The translations under genes were made by a program, and so were the position numbers. A stretch of 6,771 bases of DNA, from assembly GCA_019314085.1 (NCBI GenBank), contig JAFCZZ010000083.1:1-6771 (forward strand), written 5' to 3'. The notes under the pieces are model-generated. The model saw nothing but the letters and a program-made list of their open reading frames with translations. It was not told where the DNA came from and made no database searches. Every line of letters starts with the position of its first letter. Position 1 is the stretch's first letter. Shown piece by piece: positions 1 through 4,719 of this stretch. This stretch comes from Deltaproteobacteria bacterium (lineage in GTDB: Bacteria; Desulfobacterota; Syntrophia; Syntrophales; UBA2210).

Positions 1-59
1 ATCTCAGCATCCTCGGGCGTCCACACCTCATAGGTGATGGTGATGAATTTTCGCGCCAT
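1..59 (-). CDS. Small phage hypothetical protein, N-terminal 19 codons only
   Basis: The gene starts at an ATG at 59-57 and runs off the left edge; the visible peptide begins MARKFITITYEVWTPEDAE. A purine-rich GGGGGA just upstream, inside the end of the preceding gene, is a plausible ribosome binding site, and only three bases separate this start from the upstream stop. From memory, a beta-strand start followed by TYEVxTPEDAE is typical of a small conserved hypothetical protein in many tailed-phage genomes, often next to a homologue of the 160-aa protein encoded upstream here. No function is known to me. It is the last visible member of the leftward operon. Confidence 0.7.
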   Translation of the reverse strand, partial: MARKFITITYEVWTPEDAE

Positions 60-62
60 GGC

Positions 63-545
63 CTAGTCCCCCGCCGGCCAGAAGCCGAAGTCCGCTCCAT
101 CCCCTGGGTGGGCTCCGAAGTACGTGCCCTCGGGAGCAAACTCGTTCAGCTGCTCAAACAGCCAATCTAAATCCCACTGGGCCGCCTCGTCGTCATAGTA
201 GCCGGGCTCACCCATCCGGCGCTCCATGCTGCCCAAGGCGCTGTCTAGGTTTCCAATGCGCCGCACCCGCTCTGGGGCGTCCGCACCGGGCTCGAACGTG
301 CTTGACTCTTTGACGTCGTCAAGCACGTCCATGAAAGCCGGGATGAGGTCCTCGGGCCGGAGCGTCCCCTCGATGACCGTGCCAACTTCCGGATTGGAGC
401 GCATGGCAGTGCGCCCGGAGCCCCGGGAGCCAGCACGGGTCAGCTGCCAAGTGGCCTCAGCCTGTTTGGCCGTGCGCCCCTGCCGCCGCTGCTTGTTGAT
501 GAACCGTTGCTTTGGAGTTTGCTTTTTCGTCCTAGCTTTGCCCAT
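63..545 (-). CDS. Conserved phage hypothetical protein (160 aa)
   Basis: The ATG at 545-543 is preceded by GAGGA at a suitable distance, and the gene overlaps the end of the upstream 102-aa gene by 14 bases. The first 25 residues are strongly basic (KARTKKQTPKQR, then further K/R), which suggests nucleic-acid contact or a disordered tail. The rest is acidic. It contains a TLRPEDLIPAFMDVLDDV segment (about residues 61-78) and a C-terminal block with YYDDEAAQWDLDWLFEQLNE followed by YFGAHPGDGADFGFWP. From memory, the pairing of RPEDLIPAF with YFGAHPGDGxDFGFW marks a widespread phage hypothetical family of unknown function; the long basic N-terminus looks like an addition to the usual core. The function is not recognised. 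Confidence 0.88.
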   Translation of the reverse strand: MGKARTKKQTPKQRFINKQRRQGRTAKQAEATWQLTRAGSRGSGRTAMRSNPEVGTVIEGTLRPEDLIPAFMDVLDDVKESSTFEPGADAPERVRRIGNLDSALGSMERRMGEPGYYDDEAAQWDLDWLFEQLNEFAPEGTYFGAHPGDGADFGFWPAGD

Positions 546-840
546 GGTCTGATTCCTCGTCGTAGACGTCGGAACCGTCCCCAGCCGGCGGCGGTGGATG
601 AAACTTGCGTTTGATCAGCTTCTCAATGCGGGCGCGAGCCCGGACCACCTCAGGACGAGCCGAATGCATGAGCACGATCTCAGCTTCTGGATCCAGACCC
701 ATGCTTTGCAGAGCCGCAGCGGTAGTCATCGCCGCAGAAACGATCCGGGCAGCCACGCCGTAGCCTCCCGGCAACAGGCCGCCAAGCTCCTTGCCGACGC
801 CAGCTAGAAATTCAAACACGTCGCCAGCATCGACACTCAT
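532..840 (-). CDS. Small protein of unknown function, coupled to lipoprotein (102 aa)
   Basis: The start MSVDAGDVFEFL at 840-838 is chosen because GGAGG lies four bases upstream and its ATG overlaps the lipoprotein stop as ATGA. A longer in-frame version reaching about 921 would lie inside the lipoprotein gene and is unlikely. Residues 11-49 are glycine/alanine-rich and fairly hydrophobic and could form an amphipathic or membrane-associated helix, although no clear transmembrane segment is present. A charged helix follows (about 62-80, many R/K/E), then a proline stretch (HPPPP, 81-85) and an acidic tail. The family is not recognised. The coupling to an exported lipoprotein hints at envelope-related work, possibly lysis, but this is inference from context only. 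Confidence 0.82.
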   Translation of the reverse strand: MSVDAGDVFEFLAGVGKELGGLLPGGYGVAARIVSAAMTTAAALQSMGLDPEAEIVLMHSARPEVVRARARIEKLIKRKFHPPPPAGDGSDVYDEESDHGQS

Positions 841-1322
841 GGCGCCTCCGGATTGCAGCCCATTAGTTCCAGCGGGATCGGCGTAACCTCGGCCGGCCAC
901 ACTCGTTGCAACCTGCACCACGCCGCCTCGAGCGCGCCTAGGGACGCAGCAGTGTCACCATCACTGTCAAGAGCCCTGGCCCAGCTGTGCTGCGCCAGCT
1001 GTACGGCCTCGTGCGCCTGCCACACGAGGTTCCAACGGCCGTCCAGCACCGCAAGCCGAGCACGAGTGTCAGCCTCAGAGTCGGAGGCCTCGACAATGCC
1101 AGCTCCTGCCCTCTCGTACTCGGCCACGAGCAAGGGCAGCGCCTCGTTGGCCGCCACACCCACCGCTGAAGCCGCCACACGCTGATCGGCTAGCGTCGGA
1201 GGCTGCATGGCAAACGAGGAGCAGCCAGTGCAGAGAGAGCCGAAAACCAACGAGCAGCACGCTCCAAAGAGCAGCAGCACCGAAAGCCGCGCGGCACGAT
1301 GAATGATCAGGTGACGGTTCAT
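837..1322 (-). CDS. Putative phage lipoprotein (161 aa)
   Basis: The chosen start is MNRHLIIHRAARLS, which gives a classic export signal: basic residues, a hydrophobic stretch (about 13-30) and LCTGC ending at Cys34, the likely lipidated residue. The box is imperfect because Cys rather than Leu occupies position -3. Upstream in-frame codons (to about 1415) would put about 30 extra residues before the signal and are rejected. The mature part, about 127 residues, is helical and alanine-rich (ADQRVAASAVGVAANEALPLL, then E/R/W-rich segments), with a Cys near the C-terminus. From memory, similar short lipoproteins with this helical pattern occur near lysis or structural genes of phages infecting Gram-negative hosts. 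An outer-membrane spanin-like or superinfection-related role is possible but unproven. Confidence 0.85.
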   Translation of the reverse strand: MNRHLIIHRAARLSVLLLFGACCSLVFGSLCTGCSSFAMQPPTLADQRVAASAVGVAANEALPLLVAEYERAGAGIVEASDSEADTRARLAVLDGRWNLVWQAHEAVQLAQHSWARALDSDGDTAASLGALEAAWCRLQRVWPAEVTPIPLELMGCNPEAP

Positions 1323-1340
1323 GCCATGACTGGTTACCTC
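1319..1340 (-). promoter_or_regulatory. Translation start region with two-codon leader ORF
   Basis: A GAGGT ribosome-binding sequence (1340-1336) lies eight bases before an ATG (1327-1325) that encodes only Met-Ala before TGA (1321-1319). That TGA overlaps the lipoprotein ATG (1322-1320) as ATGA. The real start is 13 bases from the Shine-Dalgarno, longer than ideal, while the minicistron sits at the optimal distance. Translation of the lipoprotein may therefore depend on termination-reinitiation after a two-codon peptide. This is a direct reading of the sequence; the regulatory meaning is inferred and it could be chance. Confidence 0.35.
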
Positions 1341-1415
1341 GCGGCTGGGCTGAAAACAACCATACCGTAGACTAACAAGATGGCTCGCCGAGAACCAGCC
1401 AAAAGGGAGGGGCAA

Positions 1416-1931
1416 CTATCGAAGGCCGCTGGGCCGGTCGAGCCCATTCCAGCACTGCACCATACAAGGTCCGCAGTAGCCCACCTGCCGACCGGTTACC
1501 AGAAAGGCGATGGCATCGGCGGTCCATTCAATCTGGTCCTCGGAGCGTTCCTGCCAAGCCGCCACTTTTCGGGGAGCGCCGCGCGATGGCAGCGGCCGCC
1601 ACTGCGCCGCCTCGTAGCGAGCCACCAGACGAAAGTGCGCCGGATAGCTGAAGTCAGCTGCGTGGCCAAATTCGTGCGCCAGAATAGACGTGAGCGTTTC
1701 GAGCGGCAAGTCTGCGGCCTCGGGCGCAAGCTGAATCTGACGACCGTCGGTGCGGCAAGCCGCAAAGTGTCGATCGCAATCGTGAGCACCTGGCTCGATG
1801 AGAAGCCGGGTCCTGCGCAAAAGGTCGAGCTTGACCCCGGGTTCGACCAGGTGCGCGACAAATACGTCGCGCACCGCGTCAAAACACGGGGCCACGATGC
1901 TGGCGGCCTGTTCGATGTCCAGCTCAACCAT
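1416..1931 (-). CDS. Putative zinc metallopeptidase-like protein with HExxH motif (171 aa)
   Basis: The start MVELDIEQAAS at 1931-1929 overlaps the upstream stop as TGATG, so translation is probably coupled; a 37-residue longer version would lie inside the upstream gene and is rejected. Residues 86-93 read HEFGHAAD, a HExxH zinc-binding and catalytic motif in a helix preceded by TLTSILA. About 45 residues later, E135 in EDQIEWTADAIAF fits a third, gluzincin-type ligand. The C-terminus carries a cysteine cluster, YCGPCMVQC (Cys153, Cys156, Cys160), which could bind a second metal or form disulfides. There is no signal peptide. The substrate is unknown; phage proteins of this kind have been suggested to act in lysis, virion maturation or host-protein processing. 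The peptidase-like fold call is fairly secure, the activity is not tested. Confidence 0.85.
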   Translation of the reverse strand: MVELDIEQAASIVAPCFDAVRDVFVAHLVEPGVKLDLLRRTRLLIEPGAHDCDRHFAACRTDGRQIQLAPEAADLPLETLTSILAHEFGHAADFSYPAHFRLVARYEAAQWRPLPSRGAPRKVAAWQERSEDQIEWTADAIAFLVTGRQVGYCGPCMVQCWNGLDRPSGLR

Positions 1932-2428
1932 CAGCGACGCCCGAGTTGGCGCGCCACAGCAAAGCAGTGCTGGCTCATCTGCTTTTCCTGCTCCTTCGAC
2001 ATCCAGCCGTTGCGTCGCATCTGCACGAGGTGCCCCTCGCACTCGCCCGGCTCGACCAACGGGGCGATCATCTCACCGCACCGTGAGCACGTAGATCCCG
2101 TCGGGTACCAGGAATGCTGGATTGCGGGCATGCCGGGCTTGGACTGCGCCTGGCGCCACTCGCTAGCAAACGCCGGGGCCACTCCGGAGAAGGCCTCATG
2201 AGGGGACACGTCGTACTTCAGGGCGATGAGCTCTGGCCACAGAATAGTCAGGTGCTTTGGCTTGCCACAACCACCCTCCCGAGGCCCCGTACAGTGAAGC
2301 TCCACCAACAGACCGTCGGCCTGATACTGGTGGCGCAGCGACTCGTGAGCACTGAGCCCCTCGCCGCCCAGGCAGCCGCCGCTGTTTTTTTCGATGATGT
2401 CGCCAAAGCCGTCGAAGGGTTGAGTCAT
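1931..2428 (-). CDS. Cysteine-rich putative zinc-binding phage protein (165 aa)
   Basis: The ATG at 2428-2426 has a strong AAGGAG ten bases upstream, fixing the start. The protein has two possible metal sites: Cys46 with Cys54 in LHCTGPREGGCGKPKHL, and a CxxC knuckle at Cys114/Cys117 (GSTCSRCGEMIAPL) followed by Cys130 and His133 (GECEGH). Between them, ITILWPEL-type hydrophobic sequence and LKYDVSPHEAF (about 70-80) look like a small folded core. From memory this resembles zinc-ribbon-bearing hypothetical proteins of tailed phages; no enzymatic signature is present. It heads a translationally linked pair with the downstream metallopeptidase-like gene. DNA, RNA or protein binding is possible, and the function is not assigned. 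Confidence 0.85.
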   Translation of the reverse strand: MTQPFDGFGDIIEKNSGGCLGGEGLSAHESLRHQYQADGLLVELHCTGPREGGCGKPKHLTILWPELIALKYDVSPHEAFSGVAPAFASEWRQAQSKPGMPAIQHSWYPTGSTCSRCGEMIAPLVEPGECEGHLVQMRRNGWMSKEQEKQMSQHCFAVARQLGRR

Positions 2429-2559
2429 GTCTATGCCGCTCCTTGTCGTTCTGTGCCCATCCTACATCACTAGGACACAACGCAAAAGGCCTCCACTTGA
2501 GGGGCTGTCAGCCTTGTAGGGGCCCGCTTTGCCACCAGCGACACAGCGGGCTGCGAGGC
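2429..2559 (-). other. Intergenic gap with weak promoter/hairpin candidates
   Basis: This 131-base gap separates the 153-aa gene from the cysteine-rich gene and is one of two spaces in the left two-thirds large enough for regulation. On the minus strand a poor -35-like TTGCGT (2485-2480) and -10-like TAGGAT (2464-2459) are 15 bases apart, and the -10 candidate overlaps a small inverted repeat, TCCTA/TAGGA (2460-2475). A GCCCGCT/AGCGGGC pair (2522-2528 and 2545-2551) could form a stem with a 16-base loop just after the 153-aa stop but has no T-run. Neither the promoter nor the terminator is convincing. No additional gene is seen. Confidence 0.25.
2439..2444 (-). promoter_or_regulatory. Shine-Dalgarno AAGGAG for the cysteine-rich gene
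   Basis: AAGGAG on the minus strand lies ten bases before the ATG at 2428-2426. It is the strongest ribosome binding site in the window and settles the start of the 165-aa protein. Confidence 0.75.
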
Positions 2560-3021
2560 CTAAGGGGCCGGAGGCGGCTCCGAGCCGCTTTTGCCGTCAG
2601 GCTCGCCCTCGCCCGCCTCCTTGTTTTTCTCGAGCAGCGCATCGTGCTCTTTTTGCCACGCTTCAGGCAATTCGCTAGGCGCATCCTTGACCGCATCCAT
2701 GAACGGCACCAGCGAGCCGATGATGTTGGGGATGAAGGGGCTGTCGGGATGAGGTGAGAGGATCGTCTCCATCAAAATGGCATGATCGGAGTCCTCGACG
2801 GGCACGAACACCAGCGCCTCATCGACGGCCTTGTCGATCTTGAGCTGAGCCCGAGCTCGCTCGTACCCACGGCCAAAAGCGATGTCGCAGAGCCTGCCGC
2901 GCAAAAAAATCTTGTGCGCCATCATAATGGGGACGGGCTCACGCCCGCTGGGCCCCGCCCACGGCTCGCCGGTCATCCGATCGACAAGCGCCACATCTTC
3001 GCAGAGACGGATGTACTTCAT
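2560..3021 (-). CDS. Phage protein of unknown function (153 aa)
   Basis: It starts MKYIRLCEDVALVDRMTGEP at 3021-3019, where its ATG overlaps the stop of the upstream 88-aa gene as ATGA, so translation is probably coupled; no strong ribosome site is visible. The first 110 residues look like a compact alpha/beta domain (FLRGRLCDIAFGRGYERA, then KIDKAVDEALVFVPVED). The end is a charged helix (EAWQKEHDALLEKNKEAGEGE) followed by a disordered, proline-ending tail (SEPPPAP). There is no signal peptide, membrane segment or catalytic motif I can identify. Its position immediately after the LamG array and the 88-aa gene suggests a small virion or assembly component, but this is inference. Confidence 0.85.
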   Translation of the reverse strand: MKYIRLCEDVALVDRMTGEPWAGPSGREPVPIMMAHKIFLRGRLCDIAFGRGYERARAQLKIDKAVDEALVFVPVEDSDHAILMETILSPHPDSPFIPNIIGSLVPFMDAVKDAPSELPEAWQKEHDALLEKNKEAGEGEPDGKSGSEPPPAP

Positions 3022-3284
3022 GATGCCGGCACCAGGTTCTTTTTCGCAGCCAGGTGCTTCCAGACCTTGTCGCTGATGCGCGCCAAGTCAGACAGCTCTT
3101 TTTCCGTCAAGACCTTCTCGTCAACAGGCTCGTCGCTCATGATGCTCTCGCCATCATCGGTCCTCATGTCGCTCGAGGCGCGCAGCTGGTGGGGCGGCAC
3201 ATCCGAGCTGTAGTAGGTGAGCCGGCGGGCCTTCAGCTCGTCGTTCACTTGCGCTTTCGGGCGGCTCTTTTCGTAGTGTGGCAT
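3018..3284 (-). CDS. Small hydrophilic protein of unknown function (88 aa)
   Basis: The ATG at 3284-3282 has AAGGA at 3293-3289, four bases upstream, which supports this start. The N-terminus is basic (MPHYEKSRPKAQVNDELKAR), the middle is polar and acidic (about residues 40-58), and the C-terminal third is predicted helix (LTEKELSDLARISDKVWKHLAAKK). There are no cysteines, membrane segments or known motifs. It overlaps the 153-aa gene by four bases (ATGA), so the two are likely made together. The low-complexity, charged character fits a small structural, scaffold-like or adaptor protein, but nothing specific can be claimed. Confidence 0.8.
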   Translation of the reverse strand: MPHYEKSRPKAQVNDELKARRLTYYSSDVPPHQLRASSDMRTDDGESIMSDEPVDEKVLTEKELSDLARISDKVWKHLAAKKNLVPAS

Positions 3285-3399
3285 AACTTCCTTTTCAGCC
3301 TGTCGGCTCCACAGAGCCGGAGTAGAGAGGCAACATACCAGATGCCAAACGGTTCGTCGCCTCTAAGTTACCCGGCGGCGCAACAGATGTGCGGGCGCC
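3285..3399 (-). other. Intergenic gap after the LamG array
   Basis: This 115-base gap separates the miniature paralog from the 88-aa gene. It holds the hairpin at 3304-3319 and, directly after the miniature gene's stop, a weaker imperfect stem (GGCGC/GCGCC, about 3376-3399) without a T-run. I see no convincing promoter and no extra gene. Confidence 0.4.
3304..3319 (-). promoter_or_regulatory. GC-rich hairpin upstream of the 88-aa gene
   Basis: A perfect six-base inverted repeat, CGGCTC/GAGCCG, with a four-base loop lies eleven bases upstream of the AAGGA site of the 88-aa gene. No T-run follows on either strand, so it is not a typical intrinsic terminator. It could stabilise or gate the mRNA between the LamG array and the downstream genes. 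Confidence 0.35.
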
Positions 3400-3573
3400 C
3401 TAAGGTGCGACGGTCTGTCCTACATCAAGCACGTCAATACGCCCGATCCAGCGAACGTCCTCAACGGAGTGATCGACACCAAGCTCGCAAGTCATCAAAT
3501 CCGCGATGGTCGCGTCGGAGGTGACTTCCGATTCCACCACCGGCCACCCTTGGAACTTTTCACCGTCTGCCAT
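3400..3573 (-). CDS. Miniature paralog D of the LamG-protein N-terminal module (57 aa)
   Basis: From an ATG at 3573-3571, the frame encodes 57 residues to TAG at 3402-3400, beginning MADGEKFQGWPVVESEV and ending IDVLDVGQTVAP. Residues 1-37 match paralog C at 33 of 37 positions; residues 38-49 are EDVRWIGRIDVL, identical to C residues 112-123. Exactly 74 codons of C (38-111) are missing, so the deletion is in frame; the last eight residues have drifted and a stop replaces the LamG domain. Start, spacer and preceding stop are identical to the A/B boundary. It could be a functional small protein built from the ends of the module, or a decaying remnant. The open frame and ordinary codons argue mildly for function. 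It has no LamG domain and so probably no sugar-binding face. Confidence 0.65.
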   Translation of the reverse strand: MADGEKFQGWPVVESEVTSDATIADLMTCELGVDHSVEDVRWIGRIDVLDVGQTVAP

Positions 3574-3630
3574 TTTGCGGTTTTCTCTGTCTCAACTAGG
3601 AACGTCGGCAGTGAAGTTGCTGGCATCCAT
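3557..3630. repeat. 74-bp perfect direct repeat, copy 1 (C/D boundary)
   Basis: Identical base for base to 6554-6627. It covers the last 12 codons of paralog C, its TGA, the 18-base spacer and the first codons of miniature D. The two copies are offset by 2997 bases, a multiple of three. Confidence 0.95.
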
Positions 3631-4683
3631 GTTGACCATCGTGCCGTCATTTGAATTAGTCGAATCGTCTTGAATGGTGGGGCTAGTTGCGCCGTCTCCC
3701 ATTCTCCAATAACCAACCATGTCAGGCTCTGAAGAAAGCAACCGATTGTCGACCGGCTCGCCGCTGTTGTAGATCGCTGTGACCTCTGCCAAAGAAAGCT
3801 CACTGTCGTAAATTGCAACGTCGTCAATCTTGCCGGCAAGATAGGCATCCAAAGCAGTTCTTGTTCCGATCATAAATGGGGCAGAGCTGACGGTGGTTAG
3901 AAGCAAGTTGTCCGCCGTCGTCCCAAACGCTTGGGAAGCGCCATCAACGTAACAAGTCAGGCCCGCCAAGGTGCTCGAACCGTCATGCATAAACACTACG
4001 TGATGCCAGTCTCCGTCGATCCATGTCGCAGTTGTTGCGGCATACATCCAATCGGACACGGCCGTATTGCCGTAGAAAATGAGTTGTAGGCGCCCATCGG
4101 CAACCAGGTAAAGCCCGTACCCCCTATTGGTTCCACCGTCTTCCATTTTGGACACCAAGAAGGCGCCCCCACTGGACACTTTGAACCACAAAGAGATCGA
4201 CAGCGGATCGGTTCGATCAAAGTCGAGTACATCCCCCATCGTCACATATTCATCGGTACCATTAAACGTGCTCGAAAGCTGAGAGAACGTGCCAAGCACA
4301 TCTTGCTCAACCTGAAGAACATCAATGCGACCAATCCAGCGAACGTCCTCTGAAGCTGTGCCGGTTACCCGCACCCGGGCGTTGTTGACGTCGGCGTCGA
4401 CCGTCACCGTCCACCCAGTCGTCTGAGGATCGACCTCTACCGGAGTGCTGCTGCCACGCAGAGCGGCATTGGCCGCCCCGGCCTTGTTGAACAGGTGAAT
4501 GGCATCGTAGCTATACACCTCGTTACTCTCTCCATCGTCGTAGCGCTGAGCGAACACACTCACGAGCAACTTGACTGACTGATCAGCACCCAACTCGTAA
4601 GTCATCAAATCCGTGATGGTCGCGTCGGAAGTAACTTCCGATTCCACCACCGGCCATCCTTGGAATTTTTCACCGTCTGCCAT
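3592..4683 (-). CDS. LamG-domain phage surface/structural protein, paralog C (363 aa)
   Basis: The protein starts MADGEKFQGWPVV at 4683-4681. Residues 1-130 are the array's shared N-terminal module, 112 of 130 identical to paralog B, including the invariant block from Ser79 to Gly118 (PVEVDPQTTGWTVTVDADV and EDVRWIG). Residues about 136-308 form a LamG/concanavalin A-like lectin domain: FNGTDEYVTMG, DPLSISLWFK, then GDWHHVVFMHDGSS, CYVDG and KIDDVAIYDSELSLAEV, the classic Laminin_G_3-type pattern. The C-terminus (322-362) is the repeated linker MVGYWRMGDG through NMDASNFTADVP. No signal peptide is present, as expected for a virion protein. It probably decorates the capsid or forms a fibre/adhesin binding glycans or the host surface. 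The family call is secure; the virion location is inferred. Confidence 0.93.
   Translation of the reverse strand: MADGEKFQGWPVVESEVTSDATITDLMTYELGADQSVKLLVSVFAQRYDDGESNEVYSYDAIHLFNKAGAANAALRGSSTPVEVDPQTTGWTVTVDADVNNARVRVTGTASEDVRWIGRIDVLQVEQDVLGTFSQLSSTFNGTDEYVTMGDVLDFDRTDPLSISLWFKVSSGGAFLVSKMEDGGTNRGYGLYLVADGRLQLIFYGNTAVSDWMYAATTATWIDGDWHHVVFMHDGSSTLAGLTCYVDGASQAFGTTADNLLLTTVSSAPFMIGTRTALDAYLAGKIDDVAIYDSELSLAEVTAIYNSGEPVDNRLLSSEPDMVGYWRMGDGATSPTIQDDSTNSNDGTMVNMDASNFTADVPS
3598..3720 (-). repeat. 41-residue linker repeat, copy at the end of paralog C
   Basis: Encodes MVGYWRMGDG to FTADVP before the terminal Ser and TGA; same length as the copies at 6595-6717 and 5488-5610. Confidence 0.9.
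4294..4683 (-). repeat. Shared N-terminal module, copy in paralog C (130 codons)
   Basis: It aligns without gaps with 6181-6570 of paralog B, 112 of 130 residues identical. Forty consecutive residues (79-118) are identical while the DNA shows about ten differences, which by my reading fall at third codon positions. This module probably anchors each protein to the virion or drives oligomerisation. Confidence 0.9.
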
Positions 4684-4690
4684 TTTGCGG
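4644..4690. repeat. 47-bp direct repeat at the start of paralog C
   Basis: Identical to 6531-6577 at the start of paralog B; the same segment before miniature D (3534-3580) differs at two bases. It encodes MADGEKFQGWPVV and includes the start-adjacent CCGCAAA. Identity ends seven bases upstream of the start, where the B/C spacer differs from the other two spacers. Confidence 0.9.
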
Positions 4691-4719
4691 CTCTATCTTT
4701 TTGCTCTGTCCTGCGTTGA
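4684..4719 (-). other. B/C intergenic spacer, 36 bases, in frame
   Basis: This spacer is 12 codons long, so C continues in the same frame as B, but a TAG (4695-4693) follows the TGA of B. It ends with CCGCAAA before the ATG, as in the other two spacers, and is otherwise different. An AGATAGAG stretch is the only ribosome-site candidate. Confidence 0.6.

Noticed and set aside
226..552. Plus-strand open frame of 108 codons
   Set aside because: It is antisense to the 160-aa phage protein, whose conserved motifs and start site are convincing; low-complexity Ser/Arg-rich content is typical of a shadow frame.
841..921. N-terminal extension of the 102-aa protein
   Set aside because: It lies wholly inside the lipoprotein gene, while the internal ATG at 840 has GGAGG and an ATGA overlap.
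1381..1401. TGGCT/AGCCA stem after the metallopeptidase-like gene as a terminator
   Set aside because: The stem is five base pairs with an 11-base loop and no real T-run on the minus strand.
1464..1475. CGPC in the metallopeptidase-like protein as a thioredoxin active site
   Set aside because: It lies at the extreme C-terminus with no thioredoxin fold around it and a third Cys four residues on; a metal or disulfide cluster is more likely.
1932..2042. N-terminal extension of the metallopeptidase-like protein by 37 residues
   Set aside because: It overlaps the coding part of the upstream gene, and the ATG at 1931 forms a normal TGATG junction.
1380..2201. Long plus-strand open frame of 273 codons
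   Set aside because: It runs antisense through the metallopeptidase-like and cysteine-rich genes, which have clear motifs, ribosome sites and coupled starts. The plus-strand translation shows no family signature and looks like a GC-rich shadow frame.
2577..2591. Palindrome GCGGCTC-C-GAGCCGC followed by TTTT on the plus strand
   Set aside because: It resembles a terminator only on the plus strand, where no gene is supported, and it lies inside the coding tail of the 153-aa gene.
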